Positions 25,946 to 32,631 of a stretch of DNA of 32,631 nucleotides are shown here, one piece after another (position 1 is the first letter of the stretch; each line of letters opens with the position of its first letter). Source of the DNA: Pseudanabaena mucicola FACHB-723 (GTDB taxonomy: Bacteria > Cyanobacteriota > Cyanobacteriia > Pseudanabaenales > Pseudanabaenaceae); assembly GCF_014696385.1 (NCBI RefSeq), contig NZ_JACJQB010000040.1, positions 1 to 32,631 of the forward strand, read 5' to 3'. Position numbers and translations under genes: made by a program. The notes beneath the pieces are model-generated. The model saw only the letters and a program-made list of their open reading frames with translations, did no database searches and had not been told where the DNA came from.

Positions 25946-26030
25946 AGGTAATTAGCTAGCAAAATTATTCACTATTATAGGAGAGGGTCAAGCGCTCTTC
26001 TATTTCATAATCAGTTTTCAAATCAATAAT

Positions 26031-26534
26031 ATGCATCTTCCTTATTCCCAACTAGCAACCCCAGATTGCGATCGCGCTGCTTTTATTGCTAAGGATGCCG
26101 TGGTGATTGGGGATGTGTATTTAGCCGAACGGGTAAATATTTGGTACAAAGCGGTAATTAGAGCCGATGTCAACCACATGGAGATTGGCTACTGCACAAA
26201 TATTCAAGATGGGGCAGTTTTGCATGGAGACCCTGACCAGCCCTTAGTGATTGGCGACTATGTGACGATTGGACACCGCGCCGTGATTCACTGTCGGGAA
26301 ATTGGGCGCGGTTGCCTGATTGGGATGGGCGCAATCCTATTGGAAGGAGTAAAAATTGGTGCAGGCAGTGTGGTCGGTGCAGGGGCAGTGGTGACTAAAG
26401 ATGTGCCTGCGGGTGTGGTGGTGGCAGGTGTCCCCGCCAAGGTGTTGCGGGAAAATTCTGAGCAGGAACAACAAACTGCGATCGCACATGCCGAAAATTA
26501 TTATGAGCTAGCACTTCTGCACAAAATCACATAA
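26031..26534 (+). CDS. Gamma-carbonic-anhydrase-like hexapeptide-repeat protein
   Basis: The 167-residue protein folds as a left-handed beta helix with many isoleucine/valine-started hexads ([32 protein letters not shown]). Three histidines fit the zinc ligands of gamma-carbonic anhydrases: His65 in VLHGDP, and His82 and His87 in IGHRAVIH. It ends GVPAKVLRE. YrdA/PaaY-type proteins look the same and not all have anhydrase activity. It is shorter than CcmM and lacks RuBisCO-like repeats. A terminator shared with the DEAD-box gene follows. Confidence 0.88.
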   Translation: MHLPYSQLATPDCDRAAFIAKDAVVIGDVYLAERVNIWYKAVIRADVNHMEIGYCTNIQDGAVLHGDPDQPLVIGDYVTIGHRAVIHCREIGRGCLIGMGAILLEGVKIGAGSVVGAGAVVTKDVPAGVVVAGVPAKVLRENSEQEQQTAIAHAENYYELALLHKIT

Positions 26535-26569
26535 ACAAAAAGGGTTGCGCTGCAACCCTTTTTGTTTAT
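26531..26569. terminator. Bidirectional terminator between convergent genes
   Basis: Arms 26531-26548 and 26552-26569 pair perfectly over 18 bp around a GCT loop, with GGGTTGC/GCAACCC cores and A/T-tracts on both sides. The left arm includes the stop of the carbonic-anhydrase-like gene. The hairpin ends one base before the DEAD-box gene stop. Confidence 0.85.
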
Positions 26570-27964
26570 TTAGCGATTGCGATTGTGGTGAGAATCGCTA
26601 CGCTCGGATTTTGATGATTGTAGGATCGGCTTACCTGTACCTCTAGACGCTTGAGCTTTTTGAGGTTTATTACCCGACTTGGCGGATAGGGCTGGTTTTG
26701 CTGAAGAACTTACCGCTGAGCCATTGTCTCTACCACCATCTCTACCGCGACGTGGTTGATGTTTTTGTTGTCTTCCCACTTGGATTGGTTCAGGCTGCAC
26801 GCGGGGATCAGGCTCAAAACCAGCAATGGTTTCCTTCGGTAGCGATCGCTTAATCAGTTTTTCAATATCCGTCAGGAACTTACGCTCATCGACACAGACC
26901 AAAGAAATTGCTTCACCCGATGAACCAGCTCGACCTGTGCGACCGATGCGATGCACATAGTCCTCTGGAACATTGGGCAACTCATAGTTAACCACATGGG
27001 GCAGCTCACTAATATCTAACCCCCTTGCGGCAATGTCCGTTGCCACCAATACTTGCAAGCTACCATCTTTAAACTTGCCAAGGGCGCGAGTACGAGCAGC
27101 TTGGCTCTTGTTCCCATGAATCGCCATAGCCACAATGTCATCTTGATGTAGTTGTTTGACCAAGCGATCGGCTCCATGCTTGGTGCGTGTAAACACCAAT
27201 ACCTGATACCAATTATTGGTTTTGATCAGGTGAGTCAGTAAATCCCGTTTGCGATCGCGATCGACAGGGAAAATTCTTTGCGTCACCAAATCCGCAGTCG
27301 CATTTTGACTAGCAACTTCCACCATCACAGGCTGATTGAGCAATGTACTCGCAAAGGATTTAATCTCATTGGAGAAAGTTGCTGAAAACAACAGGTTTTG
27401 GCGTTGCTTCGGTAATAAAGCCAAAATACGGCGAATATCACGAATAAAGCCCATGTCTAACATGCGATCGGCTTCATCAAGCACCAAAATTTCGACCTGA
27501 GAAAGATCCAATCTGCCCTGCTGCACATGATCCAGCAATCGACCGGGGGTTGCCACCAAAATCTCGACACCACCTCTAAGGCGATTGATTTGGGGATTAA
27601 TATTCACACCACCATAGATCACCATTGAGGTAAGCGGCAAATGTCTACCATACATCCGCACACTTTCTTCGACTTGAGCAGCTAGTTCACGGGTTGGTGT
27701 GAGAATCAGCGCTCTGATCGGAATTTTACCCGTTGCCGATCGCTTAACTACTTTATTGGACAATTGATGCAAAATTGGCAGCGTAAATCCTGCGGTTTTG
27801 CCAGTACCAGTTTGAGCGCCAGCTAAAAGATCGCGTCCAGAAAGAACAACAGGAATTGCCTGCGATTGAATCGGGGTAGGCTGAGTATATCCGCGAGCAG
27901 TAACAGCGCGGACAATTTGATCAGACAAGCCCAACGCTGTAAAGCTAAGTGCAGAAGAAGACAT
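26570..27964 (-). CDS. DEAD-box RNA helicase (RhlE/CsdA-like)
   Basis: The 464-residue helicase unwinds RNA. Motifs are complete: Q-motif ([14 protein letters not shown]), AQTGTGKT (50-57), [18 protein letters not shown] (163-166), SAT (194-196), then [10 protein letters not shown] and [10 protein letters not shown] in the second RecA domain. Residues after about 385 form a basic, Gln/Arg/Ser/Lys-rich tail likely to bind RNA. Cyanobacteria carry a cold- and redox-regulated DEAD-box helicase (CrhR) of this group, but orthology is not proven here. GGAG lies four bases before the ATG. A long leader (27965-28287) precedes it. Confidence 0.95.
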   Translation of the reverse strand: MSSSALSFTALGLSDQIVRAVTARGYTQPTPIQSQAIPVVLSGRDLLAGAQTGTGKTAGFTLPILHQLSNKVVKRSATGKIPIRALILTPTRELAAQVEESVRMYGRHLPLTSMVIYGGVNINPQINRLRGGVEILVATPGRLLDHVQQGRLDLSQVEILVLDEADRMLDMGFIRDIRRILALLPKQRQNLLFSATFSNEIKSFASTLLNQPVMVEVASQNATADLVTQRIFPVDRDRKRDLLTHLIKTNNWYQVLVFTRTKHGADRLVKQLHQDDIVAMAIHGNKSQAARTRALGKFKDGSLQVLVATDIAARGLDISELPHVVNYELPNVPEDYVHRIGRTGRAGSSGEAISLVCVDERKFLTDIEKLIKRSLPKETIAGFEPDPRVQPEPIQVGRQQKHQPRRGRDGGRDNGSAVSSSAKPALSAKSGNKPQKAQASRGTGKPILQSSKSERSDSHHNRNR

Positions 27965-28287
27965 AGAACTCCAAATTTTATAGTTCAGTCTGTCGCTGTT
28001 AGCGAGGCTATTTAATAAGCGATGCCATTTATAGTCGTACCAAGTCTCAGGATTTTTGAAAATTCCTAAGAATCTAAAACCTTACCCAGAGGGATTTTAA
28101 AGCTTCATCAATGGGTGAACCCATGCGTGAAATTGGTGTAAGACGGCTCAGAGACAGAAACCTTGTGTAACGTGTCAACAGTATCAATGACTGGGAGCAG
28201 ACACTGTAGGTTTAGATTTTAGCAGAGGTTAATGATTATGGCTAGGGTTGTTGCCCGCCGAAGACGGGTAAGCAACCCTTGGTCGCT
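27965..28287. other. Long intergenic region upstream of the DEAD-box gene
   Basis: These 323 bp hold no intact gene. On the minus strand they form the likely leader of the helicase mRNA, with small hairpins at 27993-28005 (TCGCT/AGCGA) and 28111-28124 (ATGGGT/ACCCAT). On the plus strand 28078-28206 reads as protein-like sequence with one in-frame TAA at 28168 (GEPMREIGVRRLRDRNLV, stop, RVNSINDWEQTL). That suggests a decayed gene end, perhaps a transposase remnant. A hairpin at 28244-28279 lies next to sufE. Confidence 0.4.
28244..28279 (-). terminator. Hairpin downstream of sufE
   Basis: AGGGTTG (28244-28250) pairs with CAACCCT (28273-28279), and an inner CCCG/CGGG pairing extends the stem. 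It lies nine bases past the sufE stop on the minus strand. No T-tract follows, so its strength is uncertain. Confidence 0.45.
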
Positions 28288-28728
28288 CTAGCGCACACTT
28301 GGCAGTTCGATATCAATTGCCTGTTGTTGCATTTTTTTGAAGACGTTATAAAAGCCGTTGGCTCTTGAAGGCGTAAGACTAGCCACTAAGCCAGTGTCTT
28401 TAATAAAATCAGGCGTAAGTAACTCAATCTCTTTTTGAGTCAGTCCACTCATGCACACCGACAGTAAACCCAAAAAACCTTTGCTAATCAAAGCATCCGA
28501 GTCTCCTGAAAAGACGACATGCTCATTTTCATCTAGCTCGGCAACCACAAATACCTGTGATACACATCCCTGTACTTTGTTGGCGGGTGTTTTCAATTCT
28601 TCAGGAAATTCGGCTAATTTCTTCCCATACAAAATCAGTTGTTCGTAGCGTTGTTTAGGATCGGTAAGCCTTTGAAATCGCTGGACAATGCGACTAACGG
28701 CTTCGGGTAAATGGGTCGGACTTGGCAT
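28288..28728 (-). CDS. sufE: SufE-family cysteine desulfurase activator
   Basis: The 146-residue protein accepts persulfide sulfur from SufS for Fe-S cluster assembly. It shows the family pattern: RYEQLILYGKKLAEFPEELKTPANKVQGCVSQVF with the acceptor Cys at about 55, then FSGDSDALISKGFLGLL. It is full length. No other suf gene is adjacent, which is normal for cyanobacterial sufE. Confidence 0.93.
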   Translation of the reverse strand: MPSPTHLPEAVSRIVQRFQRLTDPKQRYEQLILYGKKLAEFPEELKTPANKVQGCVSQVFVVAELDENEHVVFSGDSDALISKGFLGLLSVCMSGLTQKEIELLTPDFIKDTGLVASLTPSRANGFYNVFKKMQQQAIDIELPSVR

Positions 28729-28917
28729 TAGCTTTGGAAATATTTTGAAAAAAATAGAAAATCTTAGATTTATTCCAGTTTAAAGGATCGCAAGGCATCT
28801 TGTGCTGCGATCGCCTATATCCATCATCACGACGTAGCATTGCGATCGCAGTTTTTCGAGTTAAAATCAGAACCTACAAGCTGTTTAGTCTATAGTTATA
28901 GTTAATGTTCAAAAGCG

Positions 28918-29172
28918 ATGCAAGTTACTATTGAAGTATCCGATGAAGTTGCATTACAGGCAAATCGAACAGGTTGTTCTGTGCAGGAATTTATCATGCA
29001 AGCAATTCAAAGATATATACATCAGGAAGTTCCTCTAGTTCATACCGAAACTTGGCAAATGTGCGGTGCATTGCAAGTGAAGAATAATCTGGATATGCCG
29101 ATTCATAGCGATCTAGATGTGGTTACTAACTATGCTGAAAGTATTGATGATGTTCTTTATGGCAGTCTGTAA
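28918..29172 (+). CDS. Antitoxin-like protein of a PIN-toxin pair
   Basis: The 84-residue protein starts with a beta strand (MQVTIEVSDEVA) and a helix containing SVQEFIMQAIQRYI, a ribbon-helix-helix-like layout. Its stop overlaps the ATG of a PIN-toxin fragment in TAATG, the coupling typical of toxin-antitoxin operons. The partner toxin is truncated, so this antitoxin is probably an orphan. Confidence 0.7.
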   Translation: MQVTIEVSDEVALQANRTGCSVQEFIMQAIQRYIHQEVPLVHTETWQMCGALQVKNNLDMPIHSDLDVVTNYAESIDDVLYGSL

Positions 29173-29261
29173 TGGCAGAAGTTCTAGTTGATACATCAGC
29201 ACTGATTGCTTTTTTTGTTGGCTCTGAGAAGCACCATTTATCTAATCGTAATAAAGAATAA
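29172..29261 (+). pseudogene. Truncated PIN-domain toxin
   Basis: The 29-codon ORF reads AEVLVDTSALIAFFVGSEKHH, the start of a VapC-type PIN nuclease with its first metal-binding Asp (residue 7). It then ends after NRNKE. A PIN domain needs about 130 residues, so roughly 100 are lost. The break near 29245 marks a deletion or insertion boundary. Confidence 0.75.
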
Positions 29262-29325
29262 ATTAACACTCAAATCTGAGAAATTCATAATATGATGAAA
29301 ATTAGAAATTTCTGGGTGGGTGGTA

Positions 29326-30342
29326 ATGTCTGAAGATTCTAATCGCAATTCTAGTTTTAATGCAGCAGCTAACAGTCGTGTTCACCATGTCACATTGGAG
29401 GACGTTGCACAGTTCACCCCTGAAAAAGTAAATCATATTTATAGGGGTGGTATCAGACAAGGTGCTGGCAGAACTGATGTCCAAGCACAGCAGATGGTTG
29501 ATAAAATTCCTGCGTCACAACGGGCTGGAGTTGATGGTCAATCGGCGGCGGCTAGAACTAAGGAATATCTATCTAACAAAGATGCTAGTCATATTCATCC
29601 TCACAGTAAAGGTGGATCAACTCATCCAGATAATATGAAATGGGAAGATCGTATTCCTAACCGAACAAGAGGTGATAAGCCGATGACTCCAAAGGAGCAG
29701 AAGGCTATAGATGCTAAGGCTAATGTTGATAATTTGACGGGTGCTGTGCAGAGGGGAATGGAGGCAGGTTTAAAAGGTGCAGTGATTGGGGCGGTTACGA
29801 CTTTACCTTTTTCATTTTTGAGAAATGCTTTGCGGGTTTCGCGTGGTGAAATGACTAGCCAAGAAGCAGCAATAGAGACTGGCAAAGAAACTTTGATAGG
29901 TGGTGCTGTGGGTGGTGTGACCGCTTTTACTGTGACCGCAGTTGCTTCTGCATTTCCACCAATTGCGATCGCGCTTACAGCAGTTTCTCCTGTTTTATTA
30001 GTTGCTGGCGGCGCAGGTATGGTTTATGAGTTTTTCAAAATTCTTGAGGATCATAAACAAGAGGTTAGAGATTATTACAATGCTTTGACTGAGCAACAAT
30101 TGAGCTACTTGCAGCAAGTCGAAGATGAAATGACCTATGAACATAAAAAGAATCTTAGATTCCTAGATGAGCAAAGTGCATTGAGTGAAGAGATCGTAAA
30201 TCGCCCTCGTAGGTCTGGCATCGAAGGAGCTTTTGAGCGTTTACAGCAATCAATGGCGATCGCTGAAATCATGGGACTGACTAGCAAAGATAGTAAGCTT
30301 CTTGCCAATTCTAAGCAACGTTACTTATCTGCAAACAGTTAA
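29326..30342 (+). CDS. HNH-like nuclease fused to a glycine-rich membrane region
   Basis: The 338-residue protein (ATG 29326, GGTGG six bases upstream; a GTG two codons earlier is the alternative) has a nuclease-like N-terminal part. HIHPHSKGG at about 89-97, followed by DNMKWE and NRTRGD at about 102-117, fits an HNH/beta-beta-alpha-metal pattern. Residues about 140-240 are Gly/Ala-rich and hydrophobic, with glycine-zipper-like GAVIGAV and GGAVGGV and two or three possible membrane helices. The last 100 residues are helical and charged. The combination recalls toxins that insert in membranes, but no known family name applies. It contains one HIP1 octamer. The next gene starts 20 bp downstream and is probably its partner. 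Confidence 0.7.
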   Translation: MSEDSNRNSSFNAAANSRVHHVTLEDVAQFTPEKVNHIYRGGIRQGAGRTDVQAQQMVDKIPASQRAGVDGQSAAARTKEYLSNKDASHIHPHSKGGSTHPDNMKWEDRIPNRTRGDKPMTPKEQKAIDAKANVDNLTGAVQRGMEAGLKGAVIGAVTTLPFSFLRNALRVSRGEMTSQEAAIETGKETLIGGAVGGVTAFTVTAVASAFPPIAIALTAVSPVLLVAGGAGMVYEFFKILEDHKQEVRDYYNALTEQQLSYLQQVEDEMTYEHKKNLRFLDEQSALSEEIVNRPRRSGIEGAFERLQQSMAIAEIMGLTSKDSKLLANSKQRYLSANS

Positions 30343-30362
30343 CTTAAGATCAGGTCGAGAGA

Positions 30363-31499
30363 ATGATATTTATAATTCCCTTCATAATTGGGGCGATAGG
30401 TGTTGCTGTTGGTGCTGTCGGTGGAGCATTTGCCGCTCATGCAGCAGGAGAGAAAGATAGACAAGAATCAAAAAGTCATCGCAAGGTTGCTAACGAACTT
30501 TGTAACAAATATTCTAAACTCCAAAAGCAATATTATGACTTAGCAGATAAAAGCAAGGCTGAAAATAAACGTTTACTTAACAAGCTTGCTATAGCTGAAG
30601 TTGAGAAAGATACTTTACATTTAGTCGTTGAGTTACAGCAAGCAATTATCGGACTCATGTTAAGTATTGATGAAAGTCCTAGCTATGAAGCTCTGTCTCA
30701 AACAAATAATGCTGTTAAAGCAACTAATCAGGTTCTATTAAAATTGGGCAAAAATCCTCTTGAGATTGATTCTAATTACTTTGATCGCAATTTTAAACGT
30801 GTAATTGCTATTGAGGGATCAAACGTTCGGGAACTCATAGCCAAAGATCCAAATATTCCTCCTGCAATGTTGGAAAAACTTTCAAAAGATATATTTTGGA
30901 TTCGTGAAGCTGTAGCAGACAATCCATCTACACCCAGAAATATACTGACACTTCTAAAAGAAGATAAATACCCCGAAGTTAGTAATGCTGCTCAGAAAAA
31001 TCTTGATTATCAGCAAAGACAGCATCTCTATGTTAAATATGGCAGCCAAATTAGCTTAAAAGCTTGTAATGATAAATATATTATGTCTTGGTTAAACCGT
31101 CGTGGCAAGCTTGCTGCAAGGGCAGATCGTATTAATGATTGGGAAAAATTTGAAATCGTTAATGCTGAAGAACCTTTTTCAGAAAATAAAAATAGACCAG
31201 TACGCTATGGAGAAAAGATTGCATTGCGTTCAATTGCTAATAATAAATTTGTGTCTTCAAATCACGGAAAACTGGTTGCTAGGGCGAATAAACCAATGGA
31301 ATATGAAACATTTACCCTGTTATCGCTAGAAAACTATAAAAAATCAGGCAAAAATATAGAATATGGGGAGCAGTTTTCATTGCAAGCTCATAATACAAAG
31401 CAAGTTTACTGTAGAGTCAGAGATGATGGACGTATATGTATTGATTCATATAGAAATGATGGTTCAGAAGTTTTTACTTTTATCCAACCGAGTAATTAA
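30363..31499 (+). CDS. Membrane-anchored coiled-coil, LRV-repeat and beta-trefoil protein
   Basis: The 378-residue protein begins with a glycine-rich membrane helix (about 1-27, GAIGVAVGAVGGAF). A charged coiled coil follows (about 30-95). Residues about 152-214 resemble leucine-rich variant repeats (NVRELIAKDPNIPPAMLEKL, IREAVADNPSTPRNILTLL). Residues about 224-376 contain three similar units starting YGSQISLKA, YGEKIALRS and YGEQFSLQA, each followed by a Lys/Lys/Gln-Phe/Tyr and Arg-rich turn. That is the pattern of a fascin-like beta-trefoil that binds sugars, actin or other ligands. The 20-bp gap from the nuclease gene implies an operon. No catalytic motif is seen; a sensing or tethering role is inferred. 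AT-rich with no HIP1 sites. Confidence 0.72.
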   Translation: MIFIIPFIIGAIGVAVGAVGGAFAAHAAGEKDRQESKSHRKVANELCNKYSKLQKQYYDLADKSKAENKRLLNKLAIAEVEKDTLHLVVELQQAIIGLMLSIDESPSYEALSQTNNAVKATNQVLLKLGKNPLEIDSNYFDRNFKRVIAIEGSNVRELIAKDPNIPPAMLEKLSKDIFWIREAVADNPSTPRNILTLLKEDKYPEVSNAAQKNLDYQQRQHLYVKYGSQISLKACNDKYIMSWLNRRGKLAARADRINDWEKFEIVNAEEPFSENKNRPVRYGEKIALRSIANNKFVSSNHGKLVARANKPMEYETFTLLSLENYKKSGKNIEYGEQFSLQAHNTKQVYCRVRDDGRICIDSYRNDGSEVFTFIQPSN

Positions 31500-31553
31500 G
31501 AGTAAGATTACCAAAATTAAATTTACAAATAATTCTTCTGCGAGAACCAAACT

Positions 31554-31763
31554 ATGAAAACGATCGCTATCCAAATAGATGAAGACATTGCCAAATCATT
31601 TCAATCTTCACAACCAGAGCAACAACAACAGATTTAAGCATGGCTCAATCAATGCATGAGACAAGCCTTGAAAATCAGTAAGTTACAAAACACAATGGAT
31701 AGACTGAGTGATGAAGCTGTGGCTAATGGATTAACTCCAGAAATTTTACAGGTAATCATTTAG
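31554..31763 (+). pseudogene. Antitoxin copy broken by an in-frame stop
   Basis: Starting at ATG 31554 the frame reads KTIAIQIDEDIAKSF, meets TAA at 31635-31637, and continues 41 codons to TAG. The tail ANGLTPEILQ matches KNGLTPEILE of the intact antitoxin beginning at 31777. One base change would restore the frame, so the lesion looks recent. It is a tandem paralogue of the next gene. Confidence 0.75.
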
Positions 31764-31776
31764 AGAGGTTATTAAC

Positions 31777-31998
31777 ATGGGAACGATCACAATTCAAGTC
31801 GATGCTGAAGTTGCGAAGGCATATCAGGGAATCAATTCTACCAACCGTAAAAAAATAGAAATGCTATTTAACATTTTGTTGCAACAAGAGTTAAAAGAAA
31901 TATCCCTCATGCAAATCATGGATGATATTGGCTATCAAGCTGAAAAGAATGGGTTAACCCCTGAAATTTTAGAGTCAATACTTGCTGATGAAGACTGA
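31777..31998 (+). CDS. Antitoxin of a PIN-toxin pair
   Basis: The 73-residue protein begins TITIQVDAEVAKAY and ends NGLTPEILESILADED, the layout of small antitoxins paired with COG1569-type PIN toxins. An AGAGG ribosome site lies ten bases upstream. Its 3' end overlaps the toxin start by 11 bp, giving translational coupling. The helical middle probably mediates dimerisation; DNA binding by the N-terminal strand is inferred. Confidence 0.8.
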   Translation: MGTITIQVDAEVAKAYQGINSTNRKKIEMLFNILLQQELKEISLMQIMDDIGYQAEKNGLTPEILESILADED

Positions 31999-32395
31999 TC
32001 GGATTGTCTTTGATACCAATGTCATTGTCAGCGCTTTAATGTTCCCTCGTTCTGCGCCAAGACAAGCCTTTAACATTGCCTATTCCACAGGCAAGATCTT
32101 AGTATCTACAGTAACTATTCTAGAATTAGAAGAGGTTCTCAGCCGCAAGAAATTCGAGAAATATTTCTCAATCGAAGAACGTATCCAATTTGTTGCTAGA
32201 TTTTTTGCCGATGCAGAAATCATTGAAATCAACGAAAAAATTATAGCTTGTCGCGATCGCAAAGATGACAAGTTCTTAGAACTAGCTGTTAATGGCAAAG
32301 CTAATTACATCATCACAGGCGATCAAGATCTACTTGTGCTAAATCCGTTTCAAGATATTGCAATTATTTCTGTATCAGATTATTTGAGCTTGTAG
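31988..32395 (+). CDS. PIN-domain toxin (COG1569 type)
   Basis: The 135-residue protein is a PIN-domain ribonuclease. It has the first acidic residue in IVFDTNVIVSALM, a Glu in ILELEEVLSRKKF, acidic residues in DRKDDKFLELAV and the closing ITGDQDLL motif, so the active site looks complete. The ATG at 31988 is preferred over TTG 31982. Overlap with the antitoxin gene defines a type II toxin-antitoxin pair. It likely cleaves RNA unless bound by the antitoxin. Confidence 0.88.
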   Translation: MKTDRIVFDTNVIVSALMFPRSAPRQAFNIAYSTGKILVSTVTILELEEVLSRKKFEKYFSIEERIQFVARFFADAEIIEINEKIIACRDRKDDKFLELAVNGKANYIITGDQDLLVLNPFQDIAIISVSDYLSL

Positions 32396-32631
32396 TGAAT
32401 AGGCGATCGCATCTTTAGCTTTTTATAATTACCTCAACCTATCATCGTAATAGAGCAAAACGAGGATAAGTCCTATAATTTAGAAAACTGAAGAAGCACA
32501 GTAGGAGTTCTCAGAAATTATTAAGGTGTCTATAGCAACCCTAAATGAGTTGTGGAAAAAAGCCATACTTAAAAATCTTCTCAAAGCAAAAGACTTGAAG
32601 ATGAGTGACTAACTCAAATAACCTCTTCACA
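32396..32631. other. Right-edge stretch without a clear gene
   Basis: A HIP1 octamer lies at about 32403 and a TATAAT at 32474-32479, but no good -35 pairs with it. A GTG-started 28-codon ORF near 32527 has no family features. Nothing further can be supported. Confidence 0.4.

Noticed and set aside
28081-28209. RNase P RNA, tmRNA or 6S RNA in the helicase spacer
   Set aside because: None of the conserved core sequences I know for these RNAs is present. The segment reads more like a decayed coding end.
32527-32613. GTG-started ORF of 28 codons at the right edge
   Set aside because: It is short, without a family match, and lies in AT-rich sequence where such ORFs arise by chance.
1-32631. CRISPR array or intact insertion sequence
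   Set aside because: I saw no regularly spaced repeats with unique spacers, no cas genes and no transposase with terminal inverted repeats.

Overview
The window reads as the chromosome of a cyanobacterium. The reasons are frequent GCGATCGC (HIP1) octamers from about position 3720 onward, low-to-moderate GC, and several cyanobacterial or plastid-type genes: ycf46, ycf35, a cyanobacterial-type gshA, DUF2808, DUF3095, a YbjN-like protein, a Pilin_GH protein and DUF29. A Pseudanabaena-like filamentous cyanobacterium would fit, but the genus is a guess from style, not from a database match.

Layout. Positions 1-3929 look like an AT-rich accessory island without HIP1 sites down to 3719. It holds an HNH nuclease gene (90-1097), a large membrane protein with a duplicated N-terminal module and a GRAM/PH-like domain (1201-3375), a decayed helicase remnant and a 48-bp perfect palindrome. 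It ends at the 3' side of a tRNA-Thr(GGT) gene. Positions 4265-28728 are mostly ordinary chromosomal genes: a four-PAS sensor protein ending in pentapeptide repeats; a sulfur cluster (persulfide dioxygenase, rhodanese-DUF2892, SulP transporter); a pilin-like lipoprotein; a LuxR-type response regulator facing a diguanylate cyclase; ycf46-ycf35; an EAL phosphodiesterase; a secreted CAP protein; an RluE-like pseudouridine synthase; a lipoate/octanoate ligase-family protein; YbjN-like and DUF2808 proteins; guaA; a DUF3095 cyclase-like protein followed by gshA; DUF29; a fused two-domain peptide ABC ATPase; a gamma-carbonic-anhydrase-like protein; a DEAD-box RNA helicase; and sufE.

Positions 28918-32395 form a second accessory zone. 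It holds an antitoxin with a truncated PIN toxin, then a two-gene unit, then a broken antitoxin copy and an intact antitoxin-PIN toxin pair. The two-gene unit consists of an HNH-like nuclease fused to a glycine-rich membrane region, followed 20 bp later by a membrane-anchored protein with a coiled coil, LRV-like repeats and a fascin-like beta-trefoil.

How the parts work together. The sulfur genes form a co-directional unit suited to sulfane-sulfur or sulfide oxidation and export or import of the oxidised anion. GGDEF, EAL and the response regulator lie close together and could form a local c-di-GMP circuit. The strongest candidate for an undescribed system is the 29326-31499 nuclease/membrane-trefoil pair inside toxin-antitoxin debris. 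The 90-3375 nuclease/membrane-protein pair is a second candidate. Neither function is shown by the sequence alone.
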